This document shows, in pieces, positions 43,796 through 55,639 of a stretch of 64,000 nt of DNA. The DNA is from Vandiemenella viatica (Eukaryota > Arthropoda > Insecta > Orthoptera > Morabidae). Location: the NCBI GenBank assembly GCA_031002005.1, contig CM061918.1:62592531-62656530 (forward strand), in the 5' to 3' direction. The position numbers and the translations under genes were made by a program. A model generated the notes under the pieces. The model saw only the letters and a program-made list of their open reading frames with translations, searched no databases and was not told the DNA's origin. The number at the start of each line of letters is the position of its first letter. Positions within the stretch are counted from its first letter, which is position 1.

Positions 43796-43990
43796 TTGTT
43801 GTTTTAGCTTTCGGCATCTGAGACCGTATAGGCAACTCAACAGTGATTACATGTTATCCAGTACTTTAAGATTCTTACAGCATGCATTTTTCCAACAGTA
43901 ATACACATCACAGGACGAACATGACATTCACAGACACAACACTTAAACACCCTTGCCTGTGGCTTGACTCAAACCGGCGACCTTACTCCT
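43796..43990 (-). repeat. SINE E copy, degraded
   Basis: TTTAGCTTTCGGCATCTGAG, GGACGAACATGACATTCAC, AGACACAACACTTAAACACC and TGACTCAAACCGGCGACCTT are recognisable; the head end is lost. Confidence 0.75.
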
Positions 43991-44119
43991 TATTCACCAC
44001 ACAGCATGGAAAAATTCATTGAGAACACTACAGTACTTCTTGTTCTCATGCATATCCATACGGGTGTTTATGAACATATTATACAACATTACAGGCCAGG
44101 AGAAAGCCTAAAGCAGCTA

Positions 44120-44315
44120 GCTACTTAACTCGGTAATCGTACAGAGTGACAGGATCTTCCAACTTCACTGTGGAATCCAAATCACGGAAGAATTACAGCA
44201 TACTTCAAAATATAAAAAACAAGCTTTGCAAGAGGTGAACGAATAGTTAATGGTATATCAAAATTATGCTTGATTTCGGGACTCGTAGCTGCGACCACCA
44301 CTCGACCATATTTGG
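44120..44315 (-). repeat. SINE B copy, degraded
   Basis: AGAGTGACAGGATCTTCC, ACTGTGGAATCCAAATCACGG, AAGCTTTGCAAGAGGTGAACG and ATTTCGGGACTCGTAGC follow the B order; the B box is decayed. Confidence 0.55.
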
Positions 44316-44503
44316 CCTGAACACCGAGTACCTAGACAGCTATTATGTGGTGAATACACGACGGATTTCAACTATCCACGAAATGATGGAAAAGTCTGTA
44401 TAGTCCTAAGGAAATTAATTTGTTTCCATCAGGATTTCTAATTGTATTTTTTTCCGTTCAAAGGTAATAAGCTTAACAGATCTAGCAGTTTGTGAAAAAT
44501 GTA

Positions 44504-44720
44504 AATGGTGGGTGAGCGGAAATGCTGTGGCCTTGCATTCGGGAGAAGACAGGTTCGAATCCCCGCCCGGTCTTCCAGATTTAGGTTTTCTATGGTTACC
44601 GCTACAGGAGAATGCCGGGACGGTTCCTTCAAAAGGCCAAGACCGAATTCCTTACCTTTTTTTTGTTCCCAGATCTTTCCTGCCTCTAATGACCTCGGCG
44701 ACAAGCCATAAAAAAAAAAG
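44504..44720 (+). repeat. SINE A copy
   Basis: Head GGTGGGTGAGCGG, GCATTCGGGAGAAGACAGG, B box GGTTCGAATCCCC, body TTTCTATGGTTACC, GACCTCGGCGACAAGCC and ten A. The next 760 bp show nothing recognised. Confidence 0.88.
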
Positions 44721-45490
44721 AGTAATTAGTTTCCAGCTATTTTAATAGCCGAATCAACAGACCCATCAGTTGATAATTGTTCACTTCAGTAAGTGTAAAG
44801 TATTCTGTAGTTGGTTTACACATGTTACAAATCCGAGACAAAGTGCAAATTTACAAGAAGAGAGGGAATTTCATGCAAAAAACAGCAGAATATTAATTAT
44901 CTACTGCAATAAATGCACGAAGTAAGAATATTTTGGACTCACCGGTATCGAAAGCAAATAATGTGGAATACAGACCAAGTTAGCACATTTGTTTGGGAAG
45001 CCGATAATACAAAAATAATATTTTCAATTATAATCCTAATTAATATAAAAATGTCTTGCCTTCATACAATTTATAGCTTAGTATTAATGTAATAAACATT
45101 AGACAATTCAAGTACGTTTGCAGACTGCCTTCCAGAAATATCTGCCGACTTAGAGAAAAGACGAAAATATTTATTTGACAAGGACGTTTGAAAAAAGATT
45201 TATAACAAGTGCCAAGCATGAGAATCACATGAGCATACCAGTACAAACACCGACTTAATCATTTATACTTCCCACTAATTGTCCTAAATGTTTATTGAGA
45301 ATGAAATAAATTTCCCGAGCAGAAATTACAACAGAGGTTTTATTTGCTGCACAAACGCTAAAACCTTCAGAAAACGCTACCAAACAAATTACACTACCAA
45401 ACAAATTATAAGTTATAGATGAAGTTTTCTCGATAAACTAGCCAAGCGAGTGCGTGAGTTACAGTGCTCTACAAACGTATTCACTCGGCT

Positions 45491-45786
45491 CGGGGGCGGA
45501 TCCAGGGGGAGGAGGGCTAGGGGGCTCAAGTCCCCCCCCCCCCAAAAGTATATAGGTCCACCTCTGACATTGTAAGACTTTTTTTTTTTTTAGCTCTACG
45601 CATTCGAGGCCCGAGGGGACGATAAATACTACCTTTTGCCCGACTCGAGCCACCCCCCCCCCCAAAGCCAAAATCCACTGAAGGCAAGCCCCCCCCCCAA
45701 CCAAAATCCACTCTAGCCAAGCCTCCCCTCCCCAAACCAAAGTCCGCTCAAGCCCCTCCCAAACCAAAATTCTGGATCCGACCCTG
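45491..45786. mobile_element. MITE F (hAT-type) with 8-bp TSD
   Basis: Ends CGGGGGCGGATCCAGGG and, inverted, CAGGGTCGGATCCAGAA. The interior has CCAAAATCCACT repeated three times, C-tracts of 9-12 and CTTTTTTTTTTTTAGCTCTA. TSD ACTCGGCT (45,483-45,490) and AGTCGGCT (45,787-45,794), 7 of 8. Other copies: 50,227-50,501 and 52,919-53,156, in the opposite orientation. Confidence 0.88.
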
Positions 45787-45794
45787 AGTCGGCT

Positions 45795-46879
45795 AGTTTC
45801 CTGAGAAAATTTCATCTATATAAAAATTAATAGGCTGTTTACATCCCAATCATGCTGAAATTTTTGTAACTTTTATCAAGCAATTTTTCAATGCTTTGGT
45901 TAACATTATTTTATTACGTTAAAAAGAACCCAGAGGTAGAATTTTTATGAATCGAAGACACCGTTCAAGAATAGAATGAATAATAAGTAGAAAAATGATA
46001 GTGTAAAAAATATTCTAATCACCACTACATAGTTTAGTTTTTATTCAGTTTTCGGAAACAATTTTGACCAAGTGGATTCCTATTAAAGCTAAAACTTTAA
46101 TCTACTTCGAATCGTAAGATTTTTTTTTTTTTTTTATTTTTTTTAAAACAATAAACAATTTTTTTCCCATATTCCGACATTGGCATCAGCTGTTCACTAG
46201 TCTCCCGCAAAACGGTTTGAAAATTCCTTTTCGCGCATGCGCAAAACCATTGCTTCTAACAAATGCATACATTTCCTCTGAGCATTTGAGTCAAGAATAA
46301 TTTTAACGTTCAATTACTCGATAAAGACATTAAAATTAACATATTACGATAATATTGCAGCATACAATAACAAAATTAGAGACAATTCACATCTATTATT
46401 TATTAATAGTTCAGTAAATTGGCGTCGTCTGCTGCAATGTGTTGGTTATGTAACAACGCCTCCTCATCGATGAAACAAACAGCTGATTGTTAATCGGCAT
46501 AAACTTTAAGTGATATTTAGTCGTATTATACATTAAATAATCAAAATAACACATATGTTCATTCATTAAAACAAGGTTCCCAAGTTATTTATTAGCCACT
46601 AAGAGAAGCAAGCCAGCAGACAGATTTCTTGTTACAGGGTATCGACTGCAAGAACAACTCAGTTTAGGATTATTGATAGAGTTGACCGCATACATTCCCT
46701 TTCAAGGGTTCAGCAACCAGCGGCATATATATACATCGTGTCAAACGAAGGACAGAATGATTGGCAATCGATAATCGAGACTCGATTAATAACCTAATTT
46801 TACACTTTAATTACAAGCATAACTCGACTTTCCCGGACAGCATGATTGTTAATAATTTATTGACATGCTACTAACCTTT
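45795..46879. other. AT-rich stretch, no recognised gene
   Basis: Contains T/A runs at 46,121-46,160 and one GCGCATGCGC palindrome at 46,233-46,242, identical to the binding core of NRF-1-type factors. A functional role is untested. Confidence 0.4.
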
Positions 46880-47029
46880 CTAGCGCATGAAGAGCTCTTC
46901 GATATCTTCTTTTTCGTCGTCGAACTGCCGGATTCCTGTGTTAATCAGAGATTTTCTGCGAACTTGTTGAACACTATTTAGCACTCTTTCGATAGTTGTG
47001 TGCAACCTCCCTGATCCTACACACGCCAT
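46880..47029 (-). CDS. Candidate small protein or exon, unrecognised
   Basis: ATG at 47,029 to TAG at 46,880, 49 residues: starts MACVGSGRLHTTIERVL, middle QQVRRKSLINTGIRQF, acidic end DDEKEDIEELFMR. The start has a good context (G at -3 and +4) and is preceded in frame by a stop at about 47,096. Composition is balanced, with a basic middle and an acidic end, unlike the surrounding AT-rich DNA. An AATAAA follows about 12 bases after the stop, and AAG/GTTAGT just after the stop could be a splice donor. It could be a one-exon small gene, a first exon or a last exon (a weak acceptor ends at CTCGGCAG near 47,064). I do not recognise the family. Confidence 0.4.
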   Translation of the reverse strand: MACVGSGRLHTTIERVLNSVQQVRRKSLINTGIRQFDDEKEDIEELFMR

Positions 47030-47250
47030 AGCCACGACTCTAGTGAACCGCGGCAGTTTTCTCTGCCGAGGTAAAACACTGAATGGGGAAAGCTAGCACA
47101 GGAATTAATAACAAACGAGCATCGCGAGGCGCCGCATTGAGTATGGCGCCGTGTTTATTTTGGTCGTGTTATGTAATAAATGTTGCACGAATGTCGTGTT
47201 TGCTATTGTAGTGTTTGTTACATAAAATCCAGATTCTTGTAGTAGAGTAG
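47030..47250 (-). promoter_or_regulatory. CpG-rich stretch, possible promoter
   Basis: AACCGCGGCAG, GCATCGCGAGGCGCCGC and GTATGGCGCCG give a local CpG cluster in otherwise AT-rich DNA, immediately upstream of the candidate 49-codon frame. No TATA box is evident. A promoter is inferred only from composition and position. Confidence 0.35.
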
Positions 47251-47548
47251 TTGTAAAGTTGAATGTAATATATCCCTACCGGAAGCGTTCAATGATAATT
47301 GCATTGGCTTCACCGTAAAAAAAAGAAAAAATCTGCGTTAGAAGAGTTCTGCAAAACGCTTATATGTTCGTATTTTAGTGGAAACGTGTGATATGACGGA
47401 GTCCAATATTTTGGATGCTACCACGTAATATTCTAAAGCTTGGAGGGAAAACTTATTTAGTCATAAAATTTAACGAATTAACTTGATATAAAAAGTTCAC
47501 ATCAACCCAGAATACAACCTAGCACTCCGCCAATACCGTTGGATAGCA

Positions 47549-47767
47549 TCAACCTAAACTGTTTTGTTTTCCTCCTAGCGGTTGTGGTTATATTCAGATG
47601 CTGCCTGGACCTCAGAAATCCGGCTTAATGATGGACACTTCTTGCCAAGTTGATTCTGCTATGTGCAAATACCAAATTTCTATGGCGCTTACGAAATTTT
47701 CTCCTGGTCCAGGCCGCATTTCAACCTAACCATAACCGCTAGGAACAAACATAACAGTTTAGGTTGA
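47549..47767. mobile_element. Foldback element, about 60-bp arms
   Basis: Begins TCAACCTAAACTGTTTTG and CCTAGCGGTTGTGG; ends with the inverse, CATAACCGCTAGGAAC and AACAGTTTAGGTTGA. The inner part of each arm reads GCCTGGACC or GGTCCAGGCC. Related pieces recur downstream to 48,920. Confidence 0.75.
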
Positions 47768-48469
47768 TATGATTCTTATACCGTCAATGGTATTAATGGA
47801 AAAGGTTTACAGACTTGTAGCAGTATCGCGGTCTAGAATTAACCTCACTCCTCATACTGCTCATTAGGACAGTGATCCTTTATGAACCTCCAAACTTTTA
47901 TACCCTGTGGGGGTGCAGAACTGTTGAACTGAGGTTTTGGAACTTGCTTAATAGAGGCTACCTAGTATTAAAGATAATGCAAGTTTTCTTCATGTGGCTC
48001 TAAGATATTAACAACAGCTTAATCTCACAGAAATTAATCCTTGTGTATATTTTAGTGGAATCTTAAATGTAAAAAATATATTAACAATATTACAGCTTCA
48101 TTATTTTAGATTCATAAATCGCATGTATGCTACATAAAATTCTAGAAATGTCATTATCTCTGCAACACAGCTCACTGTTATTAATTGTGATGTGTGCTTA
48201 AAATATACTTTTGCATTACACAAATTTCTGTATTCAATATGTTGAGACTAATTGTCCAGCTAGTTCGTGATAATTGGTATTTTCCCTTCCACATACTAAT
48301 TCTTATTCTTCTGCCAATGTCCACCAAGTCCATAACCAATATATGCTGTACTTACTTGTAGCATTTTGTTCACCAGTCTTTCCAATACTACCATTATGGT
48401 GCCGCCACAATCTAATAATAAATTCTTGTAGATCACGACGGAACAAATCGAAAATAAAGATAATTTTTT

Positions 48470-48920
48470 TTTAATATCTCGCTTAGTTTTAGAGATATAG
48501 CATGTCAAACATTAGTTATAGTTCCTTGTGCTTTTGATGACGTTTCTTCTAGTCCAGACTGTATTTCAACCTAACAAAAACCACTAGGAATAAAATGGAA
48601 CATCTATAGTGCATTTCCACTGTGCAGATATATTGGTTTTGGTGAATATTTTTTTCTGGTCCAGGCTGGATCTCACTCTAACCTACTCATTTTTGAGAAC
48701 TAAGTGAGATATCAAAAGCATCTACTCTTTATTTTCGATTTGTCTCACCAAATTACATACAAATTGCGAAATTTTTCATCTGGTCCAGGCCACATTTCAA
48801 CCTAACCATGTCAGATTTGAGATACAATATCTCGAGAACTAAGCGAGATATCAAAAAAATTTATTCTTTACTTTCAGTTTGACTTGTCAAGTTACATAAG
48901 AAGCCATCATCAAATTGCGG
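48470..48920. repeat. Dispersed relatives of the 47.5-kb foldback element
   Basis: The word TCTGGTCCAGGC plus TTTCAACCTAACC or a close variant occurs at about 48,547, 48,653 and 48,774 (and 47,700). Between them, AACTAAG(C)GAGATATCAAAA occurs twice and its inverse, ATATCTCGCTTAGTT, at 48,474. This suggests a rearranged inverted or tandem element. The following stretch to 50,114 shows nothing recognised. Confidence 0.5.
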
Positions 48921-50114
48921 TGCCACGGTTATCGTAGAATCCCCCTCCCACCAGAGTTGTTTTTAAACTTGATCAATCTGTAATTTTAATATTAAATAAT
49001 TAATTGGGGTGGAGCATATGCCTTGGTGACAGTTTCTTTGTAAAACTACATCTGAATTACATACATTTTAACTTTGAATGGAGTAAAGTGTCCACAGAAT
49101 GTATATCAATAATATATTCTATTATCTTGCTCTTCAACTAACAAACAAAAACTTTCTGAACAGTCTATCTCATAACTCTAATTTTTTCTCATGCTTGTCT
49201 CTTATTTTCCAAGTATTGCTTTTAAATGTTCTTCCAATATCCAGGTATGTATAAGCACTAACATACACCTTTGTAAGATCTAATATATAAATTTGGCCCC
49301 GTATATTTTAAACGAAAGAGTCACTTTATGTACCATACAATCAATACCAAATTTCATAATTTGATCTTGTGACTAGCAGAAAGTTTCACTTTTGTAGCAA
49401 AAACATGAGGAAGAAGTTGAAACATGTTAGTTTCCTTCACAGCCATTAATTATAGTGATCCCATTTAATTCTTGTTATTTTTTGCTTTGCCTATAACAAA
49501 CAGGACCTAAGACAATTGTTTCTTTAGAAAATATGACAGTTGCGACTTAAAGCTAAATGACTCTGATATTTTGTGTGAAAGCTTTAATGTTATTGGTACT
49601 TTCAAGTAATTTTTTTTCTGTCTGTTGTGATTTACATCATGACAATTTTTAATATAAACCATATTAAAATATGATTTGCAAGTTTTTGCTATATTTTTTT
49701 TAAATAAATAAATAAAAACTTGGCTCTATTTTCTTAAATGGATCATATCAGTAGTTTTCTTTACTGTAGATTATTTTCACTCTAACTCTTCTTATTCAAA
49801 ACATTTAATTTCAATTGACATTATGCACCAATGGCAATTTCCCTAAACACCATTCCTTGTTCTTCATCTTAAATGCAAACATCCATTTACTTTTGCCCTT
49901 ATCAATTTTAATTTCTTTTAGTGGTTTCAGCTCTTCCCATGCTAATTTTTTCCAAACCTTAACTCCCTTACCTCTTTTCCATTCCCTTATGCCTGAAATT
50001 GAAAGTTGGTTTGTTTGTGGTTGTGGTAATCTTTTCCCTTCCATACACCACTTCTAATTCTTTTAGCTATACAAACCTGGTTGCAGGCCATATTACACAG
50101 TTGCTGATCTATAG

Positions 50115-50557
50115 ACTTTTATAAATAAAATGCTGTCTATGAAAAACTGTTGTTTTTAATGTTATTTTTGAATGGGGAATAAAATAACATTAAAAACAAG
50201 TTTTTTATATTCCCCATCCTAAAATACAGGGGTGGATCCAGGATTTTGGTTTGGGGGGGAGGGGCTTGGTTTGAATGAATTTTGGTTCACAGGGCTTACC
50301 TTCAGTGGATTTTTTTTTTTTTTTTGTGGGGGGGGGGGGGGCTTGATTCGGCCATGAGATAGTCTTTATAGCCTCCTTGCGCCTCAAATCCGTAGAGCTA
50401 AAAAAAAGTAAGTCTCCAAATTACAATGTCGGGGGTGGACCTAGATACTTTTGAGGCGGCTTGAGCCCCCTAGCCCCCCCCCCCCCCTGGATCTGGCCTT
50501 GCTAAAATAACATTAAAAACAACAGTTATTTATAGATGGAATTTTATTTATAAAAAT
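50115..50557. mobile_element. Small palindromic element, host of MITE F
   Basis: Left arm CTTTTATAAATAAAATGC, AACTGTTGTTTTTAATGTT, GAATGGGGAATA; right arm is its inverse: TATTCCCCATC before the MITE, then ACATTAAAAACAACAG and TTTTATTTATAAAAAT after it. Without MITE F it is about 160 bp. A third AACATTAAAAACAAG lies in the centre. Confidence 0.65.
50227..50501. mobile_element. MITE F (hAT-type) with perfect 8-bp TSD
   Basis: Ends CAGGGGTGGATCCAGGA and CCCTGGATCTGGCCTTG; interior GGGGCTTGGTTTGAATG, GTAGAGCTAAAAAAAAGTA, TACTTTTGAGGCGGC. TSD CTAAAATA at 50,219-50,226 and 50,502-50,509. Confidence 0.92.
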
Positions 50558-51599
50558 CTTCTAGCTATATCCTTCCAGCTTGTGCAAACAAGTTTCATCA
50601 TATTTCAATGGATGGTAGAAGCTTTTTTGTTCATGTATTTAATGTTTTCCATTTATGATTTTTATTTCTGAGATTAGAAATCAGGAAATATTATATTAAT
50701 CACCTAGATGAAAACTTTCAAAATGGCCAATACACAGATGGCAGTTGGGTTTGATTTATAGCTGATAGCTCCTCTAGAATCTACTATTTCATCATCATAA
50801 TTGTTCAGCCAAACCTTGATGTGTTTGCCTTCCATTCATAGGATCAGTACATATTTGGCAGGCAAAGCTACCCCATAAATCTTTGTGAAATTTTTGAACT
50901 ACATCATAATTACAGATAATATTTTTCAATACCAATGAGCAGGCAGAATCCTTGTTAGCCAATATTCTGATCTTACATTATCTCATAATCCTCTTACAAG
51001 CATGATTACTAGCACCAGCCCTTTCATCCCACATCATGTGTAATGATACTGTAGGAGAACAACATTTAGTATATTGAAATATAGTCTTCGCGGGTTTTCC
51101 GCCGTATGTTGTTGAAGAGAGACAACAACGAGCTTTCCCAAAATTCGTATTTTGTGTGTATCAAGTTTTAATTGAATTCTGGTAGATTTTTTTTACCGTA
51201 TGTATGAGGGGCTCTTTGCCATATAGTTGCTGTTGCTCTTTAAATTAAATATAACTGTTACAGTATGAGTCCTGATGGATTTTAAATTAATAAGCAACCA
51301 AAGCATTTTTTGTCTTTTTCGTAGTTGGTGATGTGAAAAAACTGTCCGTTTCTTTTTTCGAATATTATTCAGTATCATCAGAGTTACTTTAGTTGGCTGG
51401 TACTTTTGGTTTTGTTATTGGATAAAATAAATATACATTTAATTATGACCATAATAGAGGATATAGGTTCGCTTTGTAGGAGTTTCACTAAGGGTACATT
51501 ATTGATAGTGATAGGTGCAGGAATAGTACTGACAAACATGAATTATAGGACATAGAGTGACCTGACAAAAGTTGTGAAGGAGGCACAGCATTCCAGGTT
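50558..51599. other. No recognised gene
   Basis: AT-rich. At 51,090-51,140, CTTCGCGGGTTTTCCGCC and AGAGAGACAACAACG resemble nothing else in the window. Confidence 0.4.
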
Positions 51600-54500
51600 A
51601 TACTCATGGAGGTTCTAAATCACCATGAATAGCTACAGTTGAGCCACATTGTGATGTGGGTAAACTTGGAAATCGAGGTGCTACTTGGAAAAGGCATTAG
51701 TTCTGTCTTTGGGGTTGTGCCTGTGGACATCATTGGCAGGTAGGGTTTCAGTAGGCATGGCCTACTCCTAAATAGAAGAGTTGTTAGCTAAAGCTGTAAG
51801 GAAACCCACTTCTATTGATGATGGAGTCAGGATTGTGCCTGTTTGGGGTTAGGGGCTGCTGGTGAGGGGTAGGAGACAGATGATCAAATGAATACTGATT
51901 GTAGGTCCACAGTGGGGGAAAAACACTCATACTAAAGAAATAGATGAAGCTGCTGAAACAATAACTGACAGTGATAGAACTGGGAAGGCAAAAGTTAATT
52001 CTGAATATATCACAGAGCCAGTAATCAGTGTTTAACGGTGAACTATAGAAGTATAATGAATAAAGTAATAGAATTTGCTAACTCAATACTAAGACATGAA
52101 CCACAATTAATTATAGGGGTAGATTTTTGGTTTAAAGAAGGACAGTGAAGTTTTCCCTGATGGTTACAGAGTGTACCACAGAGATAGGGAAGGAATTGTT
52201 GGAGGGATATTCATATTGGTTAGCAAACACTACTGCAGTTCTGATGTGTTTATAGATCATGAGTACTTGGGGTATATTTCTAGAGTAATTAAGAAAAATA
52301 AAAAAATCAGCACATTGGTTGCTTATGGTACTGGAATAATGACTGATGAAGATTCAGAGTTCAGAAGTGTAGAATGATCATTATTTGTGGGATTTAAACT
52401 TAACAGGTATCAACTGGGTTTAAAACAAGATTAACGACAAGGGAACTGAAATTTCCAAATACCTTAATAACAGAATGAGCCTTTACACAAGTGGTAGAGA
52501 ACACCAGGGGAAGAAACATGTTGGATATATTCCTAATAAAGCCTGATGATAATTGAAGAAATAAGTGATTACGAAGCAGTTCTGATGGATATTAGAGGAT
52601 TCAATAAACCAGTGACCAAAATGAACGGGGGAAATGGGTACAGTTATAAAAAGGCACAGATCTTGAATTAAGAGATACTCCAGGGAAAGTTTCAGCAAAT
52701 GGAAAGATGGTTCATGAAGATTGGAGCTGAAGTGGGAAGAGTTCAAGGAGATAATAAAAAAAGAGAGAAAAAATATTTATTAAAAAACAGGAAATAAAGA
52801 GAAGGGTATAACTTATATACTATTATAGAAAGGTGAGGTGGTTAAAGAGGTTAATGGGAAGAGAGCATAACAGAGTTAAGAGACAACAAGGCAGTAAGGA
52901 ATACTTGAAACAACTAAACAGGGGCAGATCCAGGATTTTGGCTTGGGAAGGGCTTGAGCGGACTTTGTTTTGGAGGGGAGGGCTTGGCTTCAGTTGATTT
53001 TAGCTTGGGGGGGGGGGGGCGCTTGAGTCGAGCAAAGCGCTCGAATGCGTAGAGCTAAAAAAAAAAAAAAAAAAGTCTCCAAAATTACAGTGTCGGAGGT
53101 GAACCTAGACACTTTTGGGGTGGGGGTGCTTGAGCCCCCTAGCACCCCCCCCCCTGCAACTAAACAATGAATTGATAATAGCAAAAAAGGTGGCTAAAGA
53201 TGGGTTATGAAGAATATTATTGTTGAAAGGAGACCATTGATGGATGCATCTAGAAATTTCTATGGCTTTGTTAGAAAACTAAGAGGAAGGGCGGATGTTG
53301 AAATAATTATAGATAAGGATGGAGAAGAAGTTACTAAGGATTTGAAAAAGGCAGAGATTTTAAGTAACTGTTTTAAAGAGGCCATTAGGAAGTATGATTC
53401 AGGAATGGGAGGGTGTAAATCAAAGAATGAGCATAACCCCACAATTAGAAATGAACTGACCAGAAAATTTGAAATGCGTCCTGAGGATATCGTGAAGGAA
53501 ATAAGGAAGCTTAAAATCACAAAGGGGCCAGTGTAGATAATATTACTACGGATTTCTTAAAGATAACAGGATCTGACATTGACCTTGTCTTAAATGTTAT
53601 TTAAACTGAGTCTGGATAATTGCTGCTTACCAGAGGATTTGAAAAGTGCCGGGCCATAAAGGAAGGATGACAAGTAGGGTTGAAAATTACAGGGCAATCA
53701 GAATGACATCAGTGATAGGTAAATTAATGGAGAGATTGATATTTAATGACATCACAAAGGCTTTGAGGAATGTAAGCAGTTTTCAAGTAGACAACATGGC
53801 TTTAGACTGAGATATTCATTAATCTAAATTGTTTGGCTATATATGAAATGATGAATTTATGGTATAGCAGCAGATCTTTCAAAGGCTTTTGCCAGAGTAA
53901 GCTATAAAATGGAGCTAAATAAGGTAAAAACTATTCCAGTGGATGAGAAGGTGATTTGCTAGGTAGAAAAGTTCTTAAAAGATAGAACCTAGATACCAAA
54001 ATGTGATGGTAGGAAAAGCAGCAGCAAAAAAATTGGAAGTGAAAATGAGAGTGCCACAGTTAATGTTGTAGTGAATAATTCTGCTTATGGTTTGAACAGA
54101 AGTTAGGTTTTTTTGCAAATGACTGAATGCTATATAAAAGGATTAAAACAGTGGAAGACTGAACAGTTTCAGGATGATCTGGAAAGAATATCTAGTTTGG
54201 TAGGTAAACATGGAATGAATATAACTGCAAATATGAGTAAGTTTATTAGGTACACAGATAAAAATAAACTAGAGGTTGCTTATGATTATAAGGTGGGGAA
54301 AGAATTGCTTGTTGAAGGCTTGAAATGTAAATATCTTGGTAAAACATTTGATAACAAACAACTGGGCAGGACATATTGGACAGTATTAAAATAATCCTTG
54401 ACTAGTCAGAGAGATTGATGAAGGATGTAAGAGAGATATAATGGAATTGGGTTACAAAACTTGATTCAGATAATTGCTTAAATATGATTGTGTAGTATGG

Positions 54501-55010
54501 GACCCACATTTTAGATATCAAATACACGAGTTGGAGGGGGCAGTGAAGAACTGCTAGTTTTGTCTCTGGAAATTACTGTAGAACACAATCAGTAAGTGAT
54601 ATGGTAAAGGAGCTGAAATGGGATTCATTGGAAGATACAAAGGTGAAGAAAGTCATGGGAGTGTATAAGGCATATATATTGGTAATGAGGAATGGAATGG
54701 TATTGGTTGAAGAATTAAGAGAGGTTCATGGATGGGAAAAGATGACCATTACCACATGCTGGCACTCGATTTCAGGCGTATGGGGTGTGAAGATTTTCTT
54801 TCATGGATAAGGGAGTCAAGAATCATAAATTACCAGGAGAGATGTTATAAAATACACAAAAAATGCTGAAATTTGTAAAGGGCAAAAGTAGGTGGGTACA
54901 GGAAAGGCGAAAAATAGTTGTGTAGGGAAATTGCCACAGGAGCATATGTTCCGTCATAATTAAAGTAAGCAAGGAATCAAAGGAGCTTAAGGGAGTAGAA
55001 ATTAACATAA
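51600..55010 (+). mobile_element. Decayed CR1/jockey-type LINE, long copy
   Basis: Remnants in order: apurinic-type endonuclease (NYRSIMNKVIEFANSIL near 52,040; YRVYHRDREGIVGGIFIL near 52,170-52,230; ISDYEAVLMDIRGF near 52,565), linker (MDASRNFYGFVRKLRGRADV and KAEILSNCFKEA, frame 53,207-53,536), reverse transcriptase (NYRAIRMTSVIGKLMERLI near 53,680; the catalytic region near 54,113 now reads LQMTECYIK where FADD..LYK is expected; FQDDLERISSLVGKHGMN) and C-terminal LKCKYLGKTFDNK and WDPHFRYQIHELEG. Stops and frameshifts break every domain. MITE F sits in it at 52,919. Confidence 0.82.
52919..53156. mobile_element. MITE F inside the LINE, perfect 8-bp TSD
   Basis: Starts CAGGGGCAGATCCAGG, interior TGCGTAGAGCTAAAAAAA, TTACAGTGTCGGAGG, ends CACCCCCCCCCCTG. 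The right end has lost the GATCCGGCC part of the repeat. TSD CAACTAAA at 52,911-52,918 and 53,157-53,164. The insertion postdates the LINE copy. Confidence 0.93.
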
Positions 55011-55639
55011 AAAAGACAAGATGTCAATCTGACTGTGGGAGGCAGATAAATTCTACACACAAAAGAGTTTTCTTAATAATCATATATAGAATAACGCAAG
55101 TGCTCTTACTAGGGTAAAGATTTGCAAATAGTTGAAGATTAATTAATGTCCAAAACTTCTTCAGGGAAACCAGAAGTTAAACTGCTGTAGACAAGTTGCA
55201 AATTTAAATTTTCACCCTACTCCTTTCTACACCGAAACACAAAGATGCTGAAAAACAATATATACATTTCAGGCTAGTTTTGTCGGTCACATAGTTAACT
55301 GTTTCAGTCCTAACCCTTCCAAATGCTGGTACTATTAATTTTAAAACTGTTGCATCTTTCCACAAAGCATAGTGCTCGGAATCATATAAATACATAGCCC
55401 ACATCTATTAATGTAGTATATTTCTCACAGAAAATTTTCTATCCATTCTATGTCTGTTCCTAAAATTGATCCTTTTCATATAAATTATTTAGTTCCTGCA
55501 GGAAGAAAAAAATCAATCCATACTGTTTTATGCATTTGACATTGAATAAGTGCACAACAACCACTAACCTAAAATCATCCTATTATGTGTCAAGTCTCTT
55601 AGCAGATATCCAAAAGTTCTAAAGCTAAAAAAAAGTAAA
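55011..55639. other. No recognised gene
   Basis: Probably includes the 3' end of the preceding LINE, but no tail or TSD can be placed. Confidence 0.4.

Noticed and set aside
45459..45815. 118-codon Gly/Trp-rich minus frame
   Set aside because: It is MITE F read through its C-tracts; ends and TSD identify the element.
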